Positions 15,701 through 27,800 of a stretch of DNA of 64,000 bases are shown piece by piece (the first letter of the stretch is position 1; each line of letters begins with the position of its first letter). The DNA lies in NCBI GenBank assembly GCA_037389465.1, contig JAZARR010000230.1:1798001-1862000 (forward strand). The letters run 5' to 3'. A program made the position numbers and the translations under genes. Below the pieces are notes generated by a model. That model searched no databases and was not told where the DNA came from. It was given only the letters and a program-made list of their open reading frames with translations. Source of the DNA: Baylisascaris procyonis (Eukaryota; Nematoda; Chromadorea; Rhabditida; Ascarididae).

Positions 15701-18700
15701 AAAGTTGTTTTACCAATCGCTTATTCGGAGTTTTGATTGGAAGAGTCTAATCTCATTTCTTATTTGTCAAAATGAGGGCATTTTTGAGCTTACTAAAGCA
15801 GTGGTATCCAACTATCCTATCCCATGACCTTGACTTTTTCTAACTATCATCTAGACTACTTAGCACTGGGATGTTTCGATCTTGGAGGGAAAAATTTTCT
15901 TCGAAATTTCCCCATATTAAAAGGCAAATTCCCATTATTTACTCATCTTAATTTCAAGTTTGATTGTCACATTAGTCTTCTTAAAATGTGCGATGTTGGG
16001 ATTTCTTCGGCGATTTATGCCATTAGCGCCGTTATTGGCAAATTGCCTGGAAACATTCAATCGCAAAATTTAATTTACGCACAACAAATCAAATAAATAA
16101 ATTGTTTGCGCAATTGCCTACGACTCTTTGCTGAAAAAAAGAAAGAAAAATTGATTGCGATTTGTTGAGGTCTACTAGTTTATTCATGAATGATAATTCG
16201 TATTTTAAACGAGGGATATTCCAAATATGAGAGATGATTCGAATAAACGTTGTTTTATTAGGAGAATTGCGGTCATTAACTTTTTTATTCGTCAATAATA
16301 TTCAAAGAAAAGAATTTACGAAAAGATATATTGATGAGAATGTTGCACTCGATTCAAGACATAGATTTTATGATATATTAATCGAAAATATAATTGAATC
16401 GCTGCCTGTTTCAATTACAAACATAAAAATTTGAAAAGTCAAAAATCAATCCTCTTGTATTTTTACTTGTTGCTGTGCTTGTAAATTACTTATGTCACTT
16501 GTAAGTTACTTGTATTACTTGTAAAATTATAAAAGTTGTACTTATAAATTACAAAAATTGCTTTTAAAAAACTTATTTCTAAAAGATCAAAAATGTGTGT
16601 TATAAAGATATCATCGTATTTCTGTAGTACTTTAAATCTTCTTGCTTTTCCTTCACTTAGGTCAGTGGAAAATTGTAGTGTTTTATTTGTGAAAATTATT
16701 GCTCTAATTTGGAGATTTTGATTTTGCTACTTTCATATAGATCTCTTTACATCGGAAATTCGATGAACCGACTTATATCAAGTAATTTTTGAAATTTTCT
16801 CACCGTAATAACATACGTTAAGAAGAATTTCACTAGAAGATACCTTCGGTCTTCTAGCGATTAAAATGGAAATTTTTTCATTTTTCGTAGAAATTTGTCA
16901 CGATATTTTTGAACTGGGTGACGTTTTTTAATGAAATATGCAGTGATTTGTTTTTTGATGAAAATCCAAAGTTTTTAATAAAATGTATAAAAATTTTATT
17001 TGGTTTTTATTTGATTCAAAATTTTATTTGCATTGAGGCAATTGATGCAGAATGTTGCGTACCAACATTTTCGACAGAAAAAGGTTACTTTTTCATGATT
17101 TGATCGTGTCGTTCGGCAACTGGACTCTTGGATTACAACAGTAAAATTCTGTCTCCCTCTGCCTTCTTCTCCCTCGCTTCCCATCTCTCTCTTCTCCCCC
17201 TGTCCCTCTCTTTCCCTATCTCCCTCCCTGTTTCTGTCACAAGTTTCCGAGGGATATTAAATTGTCGAATTTGCAGACACTGCTGGACGAGGCGACCGAA
17301 AGTTGGGGCATCAAGGTGGAACGTGTCGAAATGTAAGCTGTTGCATGTTCTCGAGCTGTGCGTTGTTGTTATCGTTGAGCAATTTTGTTGTGCTTTACTA
17401 TAATACACGTGAATCTCTTATAGTTTGATGATGCAAAGAAAAGGGGATGAAATGAATAGGTGAGCAAACAAAGGTCCTTACGTTGCTAAAAAAAAAAAAG
17501 AAGAGAGAGGCATCCAAAGAGGAGCATAATGTTTGTCGAAAAGACGGCATTCGAACTTCCTCTGAGATGGGGGAGGGGGGGAGGGTGAAACTTGGAAGCT
17601 GAAAGTATGATCATAAAGTTCAAGCGAAATTATCTTCATCTCAGACTATTTCACTTCAAATGCTCAGGTACGACTACAAAAATTCGGGGAACAAAAACGT
17701 AGCACTTAAATAAAGCATTCGTGAGAAATTAGTAAGTTTAGGAAGGGAAACACTAACTGCACAACGAAAAGCACTCTTTAATTGTGGTTATACGATAATA
17801 GCAAATATAAGGCAGGTATTTGGTTAGTAATATCTCATATTTTTTGTATATCCTCTTAAGAGGATATAATTTGAGCTTACTACACCGCATATTATATCCG
17901 TTCTTTTTGCGATTAAGTTTATAGTAGAACTAATGGAAATTTCTTTGTGGTGCAACCTTCAGATTCCCCAAGTGATTTTTTAAAAGTCTTTTGAAACTAG
18001 GGAGCACTCAATAAACCTACCAGATACCTTTCAAGTGTACTTAAGAGATAAAAAAGAACGTTTATTGCATGAAATAATATAAATACAAAAAAGGCATACG
18101 AGATTGTTGTAATTTCAGAAAAGATGTACGTTTGCCTGTACAATTGCAGCGAGCGATGGCCGCTGAGGCAGAAGCTACTCGGGAAGCAAGAGCCAAGGTT
18201 AATATATTTCACATGTTTTTCAATCTCCGTTCATCACGCTCTGAACAGTGGCTCTATTTTTAGACCATTTTTTGTGTCCAGTCTCACCAAAGAGATGATC
18301 TCTTTGCAAGCCAGAAACCATCAATATCAAAAAACGTTCCTTCCCCTTCCTACCGTCAAGAATTACAAGCAAGAACATCCATAAAATGAAAGATGTAAGA
18401 ACGAAAATCAATCCCTCATTCACGAGGTCCCCTTCGCTGACACTGAGCTCTACTCAAGAGTAGAATTTTGCTGCAGAGAGATGTAGATTTCTTTTTTCTC
18501 TTGTTATTTCTGAATTCGCATTAAGTCGGATCTCGCCCACCCTCTATTCAGCTAGAGTTTTGCAGCAGTGGTAGCACCTATTCTATAAACTAGTTTGCAG
18601 ATGAACGTTTGAATATATTTCAATTACAATTTCATTACTACCTAGTCTTCCACAACAGTTTAGTCGCTACAAGAAACACGCAACCTATTGAAAATACCAA

Positions 18701-21700
18701 ACGAAATTCTCCTTTCAGAGGACCACTTTAGCCTTTTTTAAAACGTTTTCCCCATATTTTGAGAAGCGACATAATTTTATTTCCCCTTCAAGTAGTACTT
18801 TCTGAAAAAGCCGACTATCGTGTGGGCTGAAGTGACAATTAACAGAGTTCAGGTGATCGCAGCAGAGGGTGAACAGAAGGCCTCGCGATCGTTGCAGGAG
18901 GCAGCCATCGTCATCGCCGAGTCCCCTGCCGCCCTTCAACTTCGCTACCTGCAAACGCTTAACAGCGTAGCGTATGTAGTTACACTTGTCTATTTAATAC
19001 AGAAGTTGATGCCAGATAATCATTCCGTCTTTAATTGTTCTTTTGGCACGGAACATGGAGAAGAAGGAGAGAGGTGTTCGTAACGTCGGATTCTGCTTAT
19101 TTTTTTCAATGGAGAACACCTTTCCAACTCAGCGGAAATCTGTCCAAGTTATAAGTGAAAAATTTCCATTTGAAATGAAATTTTAAACTTAAAGCTGCAA
19201 AACTTCTGTCATCAATTTCTTCTTCCTCTTTGGTAAATGAGCTCAGCGACATTTCGCGCAGGAATTTTAGATACATTAAACGCAAACAACTAGAGGTAAT
19301 AAGTTGTTTGAAGAAACTTGAATTCAACATATCAACATAATACAGAAGATTGTAAGGAATTTTGGCCTTTGGCTAACGTTTTCAGGCGGAGTCGATGGTA
19401 GGGGGTGATTTCTTAATGGAAGTGATGATGAAGTTGAGCTCTCCAGACCTATACTTTTTGGTTGGAGTAGGTTCAGTGCAAATGGGTGAAGTGTACATAT
19501 GCGGTTTTTCGTAGTGAACGGCTTCGTAGGCACTTTACAAGTCGGTCGAAGTTGCAAAAGCCCATTTTTGATTTTGTATATGGTATGTGGTACATAGTTT
19601 ATAGGGAAAATGCTGTCTATTTAATACTGAAGTCACAATATCACAATCGCAATATATGCAGAAGATCACTAATTCTGTTATTCCTTTTTCCTAGTCAGTT
19701 ATCCATTACATCGCCTGCTGTCTATCCGAGCGCGAGTCTGTTATCAATTACTTCCCCCCTGGATGGTCTGATTTCAATTCTGTTATCAATTCTCTGGTTT
19801 TTTTTAGTCCAGTCGGCGTGACTACTAGTTTTAAATAATTCACTCCGTGTGGGTCGCATAAAAAGCTAGCCTATGTATACTACTGTGGACACAGAAGATC
19901 GCTAATGACTCTTGGCTTGTAGGCACTCTAACTTTCTTCAGGCTTCGAGTTTTGGGGTGATTTTTTCTTTCATTAGATGACATGGCCCAGATTAGCTTCA
20001 TTAGTGGGCAAAACCTGGAAACAGGAACCTAGAAAATTCTTCAAAAATTTTTTCTCCATAGCGGTAATTTTTTTCATTAGACAACATGGCCCACCAGGCA
20101 AGGTTTGTTGGTGAGCAAAGCCCGGGGATGGGGACTTGAAAAATTCTTTTCCATAGTTAAGCAGCGTCTGTCACAACTCTTTTCCTTCACTGGATTTTTA
20201 TCGCTACTTCGGTTTCGTGTAGGCAGTCAAGTAGGGTTTAAATGTCTTTGGTGGTTTGTTGATCCCTTCACCGGAATGCATCACTGGGGTTTCCACGATA
20301 TTTTCCGCTTTTCGGTTTGGCGTGTGTGTATGGTGTCCTGTGCATGTGCGTTTTTGAGTCGGGGAGGGGGGGTGCTCGCTGTCCGGTGTGTGTGCGAGCG
20401 GACAGGAGTGTATGCATGTGCGTATATGTTTGTGTGGTGTGTAGTATGTTTCTGTTCGAGCGCGCCATAGGGGGGGGGGAGGGGAGGGGTGAGCGGAGCT
20501 CTATTTTGGACTTTTTTATGCACTGTGCACTACAAGCTACATGCTATAAACTACAAAGTACATGCTATAAACGGCAACACAAACTACACGCACAAACAGC
20601 AGGGTACAAACTGCATGCTACAAAATACATACTACAAAGTGCAATGTGCAAACTACAGAATCCAAACTACAAAGTCTAAACCACATACTACAAAGACTAA
20701 AGTCCAAACTACAAAGTTCAAACTACAAAGTCTAAAGTCCAAACTACAAAGTTCAAAGTCCAAACTACAAAGTTCAAAGTCCAAACTACTAAGTCTAAAG
20801 TCCAAACTACAAAGTCCAAAGTTCAAAGTCCAAACTACAAACTACAAAGTTTATCTGTCGATTTCAATGAACACAGCGTTCACTACGAATACATGTCTCT
20901 TCATATCGCTTCCACCTGCTCTGACCCAACGCCTCTCTGGTCCAGTTGGTTTCCGCGGTCTTCGGTCGGCCCCTCCTTGCAGGTCGGTCACGTGAAGGTT
21001 AGCGCTTAGGCTCGTCTCCCGCCCATCGGATACTGACGAGCCGGTTCACCATCGCTCCTCCTATGACTGTCGGGACCTGAAACTACAAAGTGCAAGATAC
21101 AAGCTACATACTACAAAGTGCAAAGTACAAACTACATACTACAAACTATAAACTACAAATTACATACCATGTACTACAAAATTACATACCACAAAACTAT
21201 GAATTACAAAGTGCAAAGCACGAACTACACACTACAAAGTGCAATGTACTAACTACAGACTACAAAGTGCAAAGTATAAACCCTAAGCGCAGAGTGCAAA
21301 CTATATACTATAAACTGCAGAGTGCAAAGTACATACTGTGGGCTACAAAGTACAAACTATGAACTAGAAACCACACTGCGAAGTACAAACTACATAGTAT
21401 AAACTGCAAAGTGCTGCTGTAAGCTGTAAACTGTAAACTACAAAGAACAATCTACGTACTATAAACTACAAAGTACAGACTGCAAACTGGATACTGTAGA
21501 CTAGAAAGTACATACTGTAAGGTACAGCTACCCGTCTTATTTGATCTATCTCTGATATTCGATCTACCGCTGATCTTTGATCTATAGAGCTATTGAGAAC
21601 ATTTTAATAAAAAACTTGAAAGTAATGAAAGGCAAAAAAATTTCAGAAAAGAACAATATAGTTTCCACAAACGATGATTAAAGGAACCAAAAGCTGGAAA

Positions 21701-22282
21701 ATCAACATGGACATTAATCCATATCTCTCTATAGCTAGACGAAATTTTGGACAAACATCTCGTGGCCCATCATAGCCCATCAAAAAAAAAAGAATTATAT
21801 CGATGAATATCATTGAACACCTCAAAGATGAATCCTTCATGAAATTGATGAGCGAGAAATCGGATCTGAAAGAGGGAACCGAACTATTTCTTGCACCACT
21901 GTTCGAAAATTCATCTTTGAAGGCAGTGCAAAAGACATTCAGAGGACACCAAGGAAAAACAAAGAGGTTTTGGCGTGGTATTTTTTTAAGCTAATCACTT
22001 GAGAAGAAAAAGTAAAAAAAGATTCATGGATTAAAAGACAATGAATCTATTCGCGCTTGTCAGACAGCACCATAAATAAAAAACCCTTATATTAGAAAAA
22101 AAAATATTTCGGTCGTGTAATTTTTCTTCTGCGGCAAAAATAAACGAGCAATTTTTTATGCATTTGTTTGCAGTTCTAGCGGGCAATATCACACGATAAT
22201 CGTTTATTATTTTAGAGCGGAGAAGAATTCTACGATAATCTTCCCACTTCCGGTCGAACTTATTCGCCATTTTATCAAGTAA
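1477..22282 (+). CDS. stomatin-family (SPFH/PHB) membrane protein, MEC-2/UNC-1/STO-like; 8 exons, 290 aa
   Basis: Exons: 1477-1668, 2876-2948, 10727-10809, 14003-14206, 17277-17332, 18119-18197, 18853-18971, 22216-22282. All introns are GT-AG and the phases join without frameshift. Residues 1-34 are a polar Thr/Asn-rich N terminus. Residues 36-63 form the hydrophobic membrane hairpin with the conserved Pro56 and nearby Cys39, Cys60 and Cys62, possible palmitoylation sites. The SPFH domain starts with [16 protein letters not shown] and continues through [49 protein letters not shown] and [10 protein letters not shown]. The C terminus, [15 protein letters not shown], ends a few residues before the stop. 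In the family such proteins oligomerise on the inner membrane face, bind cholesterol and tune ion channels or gap junctions. The ATG at 1477 is the first in its frame after a stop at 1447. The length matches UNC-1 or human stomatin and lacks the long MEC-2 tail. Introns are very long; intron 2 is 7.8 kb. Confidence 0.95.
3566..3628. repeat. two-copy direct tandem duplication of about 31 bp
   Basis: TTAGCCAAGTTTATGGTTGA occurs twice in succession, near 3573 and 3600, joined by short CTTTAAA-type sequence. It lies in stomatin intron 2. Confidence 0.7.
3693..3757. repeat. (AT)n microsatellite in stomatin intron 2
   Basis: About 65 bases of uninterrupted AT dinucleotides, within the 7.8-kb intron 2. 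Confidence 0.98.
8811..9040 (-). mobile_element. decayed non-LTR retrotransposon 3' end (reverse-transcriptase C terminus), copy 1
   Basis: A GC-richer block in stomatin intron 2, about 230 bases, is shared in the same orientation with 20861-21077. Read on the minus strand it gives [12 protein letters not shown] and, after frame damage, [17 protein letters not shown] ending in a stop. This resembles the Arg-rich GRPK...W...A...R C-terminal tail seen after reverse transcriptases of invertebrate LINEs. Its 3' side runs into a TAAAA/TAAAT-like stretch, as a LINE tail would. In-frame stops show it is dead. Assignment to a family is inference. Confidence 0.45.
9430..9575. repeat. degenerate TCTGTTTATTTGTCTG minisatellite
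   Basis: Variants of TGTTTATTTGTCTG recur about six times with diverged spacers such as GTATGTACATGC. Similar short CTGT-rich runs occur at 2270-2290 and 4380-4470, suggesting the motif is common in this genome. Confidence 0.6.
10050..10108. repeat. two-copy tandem duplication of about 33 bp
   Basis: CTATGGGGATTACAATGGCA is followed after a short spacer by CTATGGGGATTACAGTGGCA. It lies in stomatin intron 2. Confidence 0.7.
20525..20860. repeat. degenerate minisatellite of ACTACAAAGT units, left block
   Basis: Irregular tandem repeats built on CAAACTACAAAGT with variants GTTCAAAGTC and GTCTAAAGTC fill the block. It directly abuts the retrotransposon remnant at 20861. Long open frames across it, such as the one translating to repeated KLQSLKSK, are products of the repeat. 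Confidence 0.85.
20861..21077 (-). mobile_element. decayed non-LTR retrotransposon 3' end, copy 2
   Basis: It is homologous to 8811-9040. The minus-strand frame reads [13 protein letters not shown], a stop, then [13 protein letters not shown] and [17 protein letters not shown], ending in a stop. The GRPK...W motif suggests an RT C terminus. It sits inside the ACTACAAAGT minisatellite, which resumes on the other side at once, so either it inserted there or the minisatellite grew from both its flanks. Confidence 0.45.
21078..21535. repeat. degenerate minisatellite of ACTACAAAGT units, right block
   Basis: The same family continues: CTACAAAGTGCAAAGTACAA and variants, more diverged than the left block and fading out near 21535. 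Confidence 0.85.
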
Positions 22283-22349
22283 ACTGCCATCGCTCACTTA
22301 TGTCTGCTATGCTCGGTGATCAGCACATACGTTACAACCGAACTACTTT

Positions 22350-22355
22350 AATAAA
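22350..22355 (+). terminator. AATAAA polyadenylation signal of the stomatin-like gene
   Basis: A canonical AATAAA lies 68 nt after the stop codon at 22280-22282, a typical spacing for a nematode 3' UTR. It leaves about 400 bases to the stop codon of the convergent SKP1-like gene at 22763. Confidence 0.55.
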
Positions 22356-22762
22356 ATATTATCCACAATTCATTTGAGGCGATTCACACTACAAGAAGCT
22401 AAGAAGAGGACTATTGAAAATGTTGTTTCTTCTTTTCTTGGTAATGGCGACAAACAATCCTCTGCCTTGTTATCTAAAACCCCATGAATAAAATATACAA
22501 TTTAGGTGAAGTGCTGGCCACATGGCTCGTTCATCGCAGTGTGTTTATATCTGTACGATAAATGCGTAAATCTTTGCAACGCCGTTGAAGTTGTACACAC
22601 TCTACAGTTCACGCAGTCGATGCATTTGCTCCTTGCTCCGAGTAATAAATGAATGATACCGCAATTAGAGTAGCATCTACTAATTCTCGTCAAGATTCGC
22701 TTTCCTGACCGAACTGGAATTAAAACCTAGACCACCATCACCACTACCACCATGCTCGTTTT

Positions 22763-24856
22763 TTATGCATCCCAAAGAAGTACACCATTGTCCATAAGGG
22801 GTTTGTCCTCACCATTTCTTGTCGTTGCGCTTGCAGCCATCGGCTCGGCCCACATCGTTTCACTTCTAATGCGTTCCCTTTCTTCGGGTGTAAAGTCATC
22901 GACTAGATTCAGATAATCGCGTGCCTCATCCACCTGCAACCGTCAACTTGTACTTGAATATTTTTTTTTATGTTTTCTTCGCATCAAATTTCCTCCCTCC
23001 CCTAAACCTCACTCATTTTCCATCCAGTGACAAACAGTAGATTTATAAACTCTAAGGATCGCGTTGTCTCGAGAAGGTACCTTTTGGAATATACACATCA
23101 AAAATGTTAATGTATGCTTAAGGTCACCAGTCAACACAATCACCATCACTCCTGAACAGCGACAGTCAATGAATGCAGGAAAACGGACCTCTCCCTCAGG
23201 GTGTGTTCGAAAAATCGTTTAAGATGGAATTCTCTTCTGAAATTTTGATGTTTTCTTGATATATAGAAGCAGATAACATCTCTCTAAAAAACAACAATGA
23301 AAAAACCCATGTTGTGCTAGAACGCTCCTATCTAAATATATATATGGACTCCGTCATTTATTACATCGAAACATTCGAGTAAAGGTTCGTGCAAAAAGAT
23401 GATATAAAGGTTTACCTACCGTCATAGTTTGAAGCTTCTCAGCGACAAATGCCGATGTGGCCCTCGTGAGAGGTGCAATGTCGAGATAGCTAGCTGCATT
23501 CATCAAACGGAACAGATCGTTGCGCTCTTCACATTCAAATTGTGCCCTCTCCCAATCACGAATATTATCCGCCTGCAACGACTAATTTAATATTTATATC
23601 CTCCACAAATTAATCAAAGAAATCTAGTGCAAACGGGTTTCAAAAACAAGAAAAAGGAAAAGCGGTAGCATTTAAAATGCACTGTATTTATTGTTTCCAC
23701 TTCCCATAAAAAGCATCGTAACTGACTAGAAGTACCATAAGACATACCCAGAAACCCCTTTGAAATTTTCAGTTTTCCAGCCGGAGGAACAAGATGACAG
23801 AAAATTTCCGATTACATCTTCCATCTTAAAGTCAACCATCTGCTCCATTTTGCTACGCTCTTCTTTCCGGAGATCTCAACTCAAAGAATACAGTTGTCAG
23901 AAACTCACTTGAAATCAACGAAGCAGGCAATCATCAATTATTCTACCTCTGCGAAGGAAGAACTCCAGGTTTAGGTTATCACTCTTCTCCTCTCTGTCTC
24001 CATTCCCCACCCTACTTTATGAATGAGTAGATGGCTGGCCAAAAAAGACGGTTTAAGGAAAGCATCAAATATAAACCTTGCGAACGTCATATTCAGTCAC
24101 AGTATCCTAGCACTGTCACGCAAAAGACACAATACGGACTACCGCAACTGTGTTACAATGACGAAGAGGGTGTGGAATGACAAACTCAGCTTGCTAAAGG
24201 ACCCTTCTGACAACGCCGAGGGAAGCGCATCGACAAGAGATGACGAACGGCGATATAAATGCATCTTATCACTCACCAAAACTTAGAAATATTGAAGCAT
24301 CAATTGCACTTCCTTCCCACCCTCTCCTTTCAATAGAGGAAGTCGTTGTGAACATCGTTAAAAATGCATCACATCACAAAAATAAACGCTACACATATCA
24401 TATGCCAACACCACATGGTCATTAAGAATGTACCCGCCAAAAAAAAAGAATGGAGAGATCCCTAAAATCAACCCTAAAGATCCCCACCTCTTCTTCTAGG
24501 CTTCACGTCTTCCCCCACCAGCGTATAATCCAATCCGAATCAGCAACGTTGCTCATGAATGCTAAATTAACTAACTAATAAAAAATGATCTCTACCTTTC
24601 CATCATGTCTCAATTCAGTGCTCCTTGTTTCAGTGTCACAAGTCGGCGACTGTGAGTGCCTTATCATCCATGCAACGATCTTCTTTAATGAACTATAGTC
24701 GACCTCATAGAGGGGAATCGGGCTATGACCATCATGTGGTACTCCTTCGAAGAGTTGAGCAATCGTCTGTGATACAACTGCCACACATTTCGGTACACTT
24801 ACTAAATGCCCATCACTCGATAAAAGATTTATTACGCTACCATCATCCTCCTTCAT
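22763..24856 (-). CDS. divergent SKP1-related protein (SCF ubiquitin-ligase adaptor family); 3 exons, 194 aa
   Basis: Exons in transcript order: 24856-24596, 23572-23420, 22933-22763, all phase 0 with GT-AG introns. Exon 1 carries the BTB/POZ-like SKP1 N terminus (INLLSSDGHLVSVPK, then IPLYEVDYSSLKKIVAWM). Exon 2 gives DWERAQFE at about residues 93-100 and NAASYLDIAPLTRAT at 112-126, matching the SKP1 core AANYLDIKGLL. Exon 3 gives LVDDFTPEERERIRSE at 148-163, then W166. SKP1 bridges cullin-1 and F-box proteins, and nematodes have many SKP1-related (skr) paralogues. Oddities: the usual WCEEK end is replaced by about 28 further residues (AEPMAASATT... to LLWDA), and the core is diverged, so binding to standard F-box partners is uncertain. 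The ATG at 24856 follows an acceptor-like ATTACAG by 8 nt. It is convergent with the stomatin gene. Confidence 0.9.
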
Positions 24857-27800
24857 AGCCAAACCTGTAATTACGTGTACTTAACACATAATTAGCACAA
24901 ACCTCCAGAATCCACAACAAAAGCGCAACATGAAGGACCTACTATACTAACAATCAAAAGGTGCAAATACATAGAAGCAAACAAAAATTTTTGTAATTCC
25001 CAGCACATTTGATGCACTGCTGCATTATAGCAAATCTATTGTTCAGCTAGCGTTCTTTAAAATAAACCACATCAATCACTGAAGCTTTGCAGTCGAGAAG
25101 GATAAGAAGATGGAAGGAAGAATCGGGTATAAAGCAACTGGGGTAATAATTAAGAAACATGAGAAGGGGAGAAAATGATGGTGAAATACTGCAGATGGGA
25201 TTGTTGGACTCAGCAAATTTGCACCGATGAAAAAGAAGGCACAAGATTTGTTGCAAGGGAAGACATGAAAGTTCCACTGGGGTTTCAACAAAAATGGGTT
25301 TTCGAGGATATTTCAATAAAATTAACGACGATACGATGTGTAAGAGTATAGAATACGTATTTGAAATCAAACGTAACATACCACCGGCTGCATGCAAAAA
25401 CGTTTTACTTCATAACTTATTTGCATATCGCATAAAAGTTTACAGTCAATATTTCTCACTCGAAGTAACCTGCACTGAGTTAATTTCTTCCTGCTATAAT
25501 GCTTTACATATTCCAGGTTAGCACTTTGCACCTTCTTCTGGACATATTGAGACATTCCCCGACAAAACGTTTCGGGTTTCGTCCTATTCGTTTGTGCCAA
25601 AATGGGAAGGAATAAAGAAAAAGAGACAGCAAACGATTAAGTGGGTTATGTGGCGAAACAAATCAAAGATTGAGCTCAATCGTTTTCTCTATGAATTGGG
25701 TGGTGCGATCTCTTGAATTCTGAAACAAACAACTGGGAAGGAGGAGGGAAAGTTTCGAAATTTATTCCTAAAATAGAAATCACCAAAATCGGAGATGATA
25801 AAAATGTGGAAAAAATCAGCAGAAATGAAGCAAGAGTGAAACGTCAGTCGGTATCGTTCAACATATATCAACGCATCGTTTGGCATCTATGATTTTTTTT
25901 TTTTTTTGTTGAATGCACCCACTCAACTTTTTAGGATAATAGGAGAGCAGTATCTTGCAAAAAAAAAAAAAAATAGGCTCCAATACTTTAAGGGAAAGAG
26001 ATGCCCATTTCAAAAAGGTGCAGCATCATGTGAGCATAAAATACGATAATGACAATAATTCAACTATTGGCAAATATATCATCGTAATGAGAAAAATATA
26101 GACATCATAATGCTAGAACCTAATTCTTAAAAATTGACATTTGCAGCTCGCATGATGGCCTGGTAATATGTGGAAGATGTTGCTTTAAGCAACCGTATGA
26201 TGAACATTCCGTTGATGAATGCAATTTCACAGTTGCAGCTCAATACCTTCCCTGCTTCATCCACCAATCGTCACTCAGCTTCAGCTACCAATCTATGAAT
26301 CATTGCCACACTAATGGCAAAGCTAACGCTTTCATTACTTATACGTGGTCGTATTCCGCCAAAATCTTCCTCGACGATGAATCAAACGATAGAATCTCCC
26401 TCACCCCACCCCACCCCCCACTCTCCCCTCAAAAAAAAGAAAAAACGAAAAAAACAATTCCACATGACTTGATTAGTCATTTTATATACCACATATGCAA
26501 CCAACGATGATTTTAACGATGTTCAAACATTGAAGTTACTCGTCAACTCCATTGATGAACGAAATTTGGACCACATAGAATATTTAAGTTTGCTAGGGGA
26601 TATCGCACCACCTATGAGAGATTTCACTATTCAAAAAGGAAGTACTGCAAAATCATTGGAAATATTTCTTTTTTCCGAAGGTGACTTTATATACTTTGCA
26701 GATTGTCAAAAATTTCCACGCCATTTTTATATTACACAAAACTTCGCACAGTACCGTTTTTTCCAGATTTACATATTTTCTCATTCATCATTTTTCAGCA
26801 ATAATTTTATACATCATAGATATTCTTAAATTGTCGCAGCTGACGTTATATATTATTAAAAAAGATCGAACAAAAGAAATAATTTATTAAGGCAAGATTT
26901 ATAGCACAATTATTAGAGAAAGCGATAGGAGCAAAGAATTTTACGTAATAAAAACGAGTGCGGGAGATCATCAACGAAAAGCCGCCACTCGTTACAGGAT
27001 TTGCGAGGCAGTTATAAATAGAAAAAATTATTATTAAATCGACACAGGAAGTAGAGAATCCTTCACCGATCGATAAGCATTTATCACAGTATGTAGAGAA
27101 GGCATAGCACAATACCACAATAAGCTTCTCAAACTGGCCTTTTTTTAAGGAAAGGCGAGGATCTATGCAAAATCATTTCACTTACCTCGCCTCCACGCCA
27201 CCATAGCTATTTCAGTTCCGTAGCTCAAGAACTACAAACTTAGACACCTAAAATAACTACCTGCAAGTACCGACATTTTCCAAGTAGTGTTTTAGGGAGA
27301 GGAGGGGAGAAGGGGACCAACCTTCCGATTTTTGTAAACGGATGCAAGCTGCGCACAAGTGGTAGATATTCCTTAAAGGCCAATAAAAATGACAGGTACC
27401 AGTTGCATTGTTCCGGCCAACCATGATGCGGCACCGTTGGTGCCACCAAAAAAAACGTAAAGTACTTGCATCCGATGCATATATGCCATCGTACAGGTTT
27501 CACCCTACCTGGCCCAACCTCATCCTTAGATTTACCTACCATCCCACAATATTACATTATTCAGCCAAAGCAGCATTTGACGCGAAAAAACAAGAAGCCA
27601 TTCATTTTGCTTATGAAACCATATAATAATGAAGAAATATAGAAGACCTGAAGTCACACTTTGCTAGCGTGATCTCAAGGAACTGCAATAGTCCAAGCAA
27701 ACATCGACCATAAACTTTTGCTGTCCACCGATTTTTCGTTACAGAATTCGATAAAAACGAATAATTAACAAAAAAAAAAAAAACGAAAAATACTGGAAGT

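Noticed and set aside
20489..21362. Lys/Gln/Tyr-rich open frames
   Set aside because: Generated by the ACTACAAAGT minisatellite; no stop-free conservation expected.
24023..24286. 87-codon plus-strand frame within the SKP1-like intron 1
   Set aside because: Antisense to a well-supported gene, no domain recognised and no splice context.
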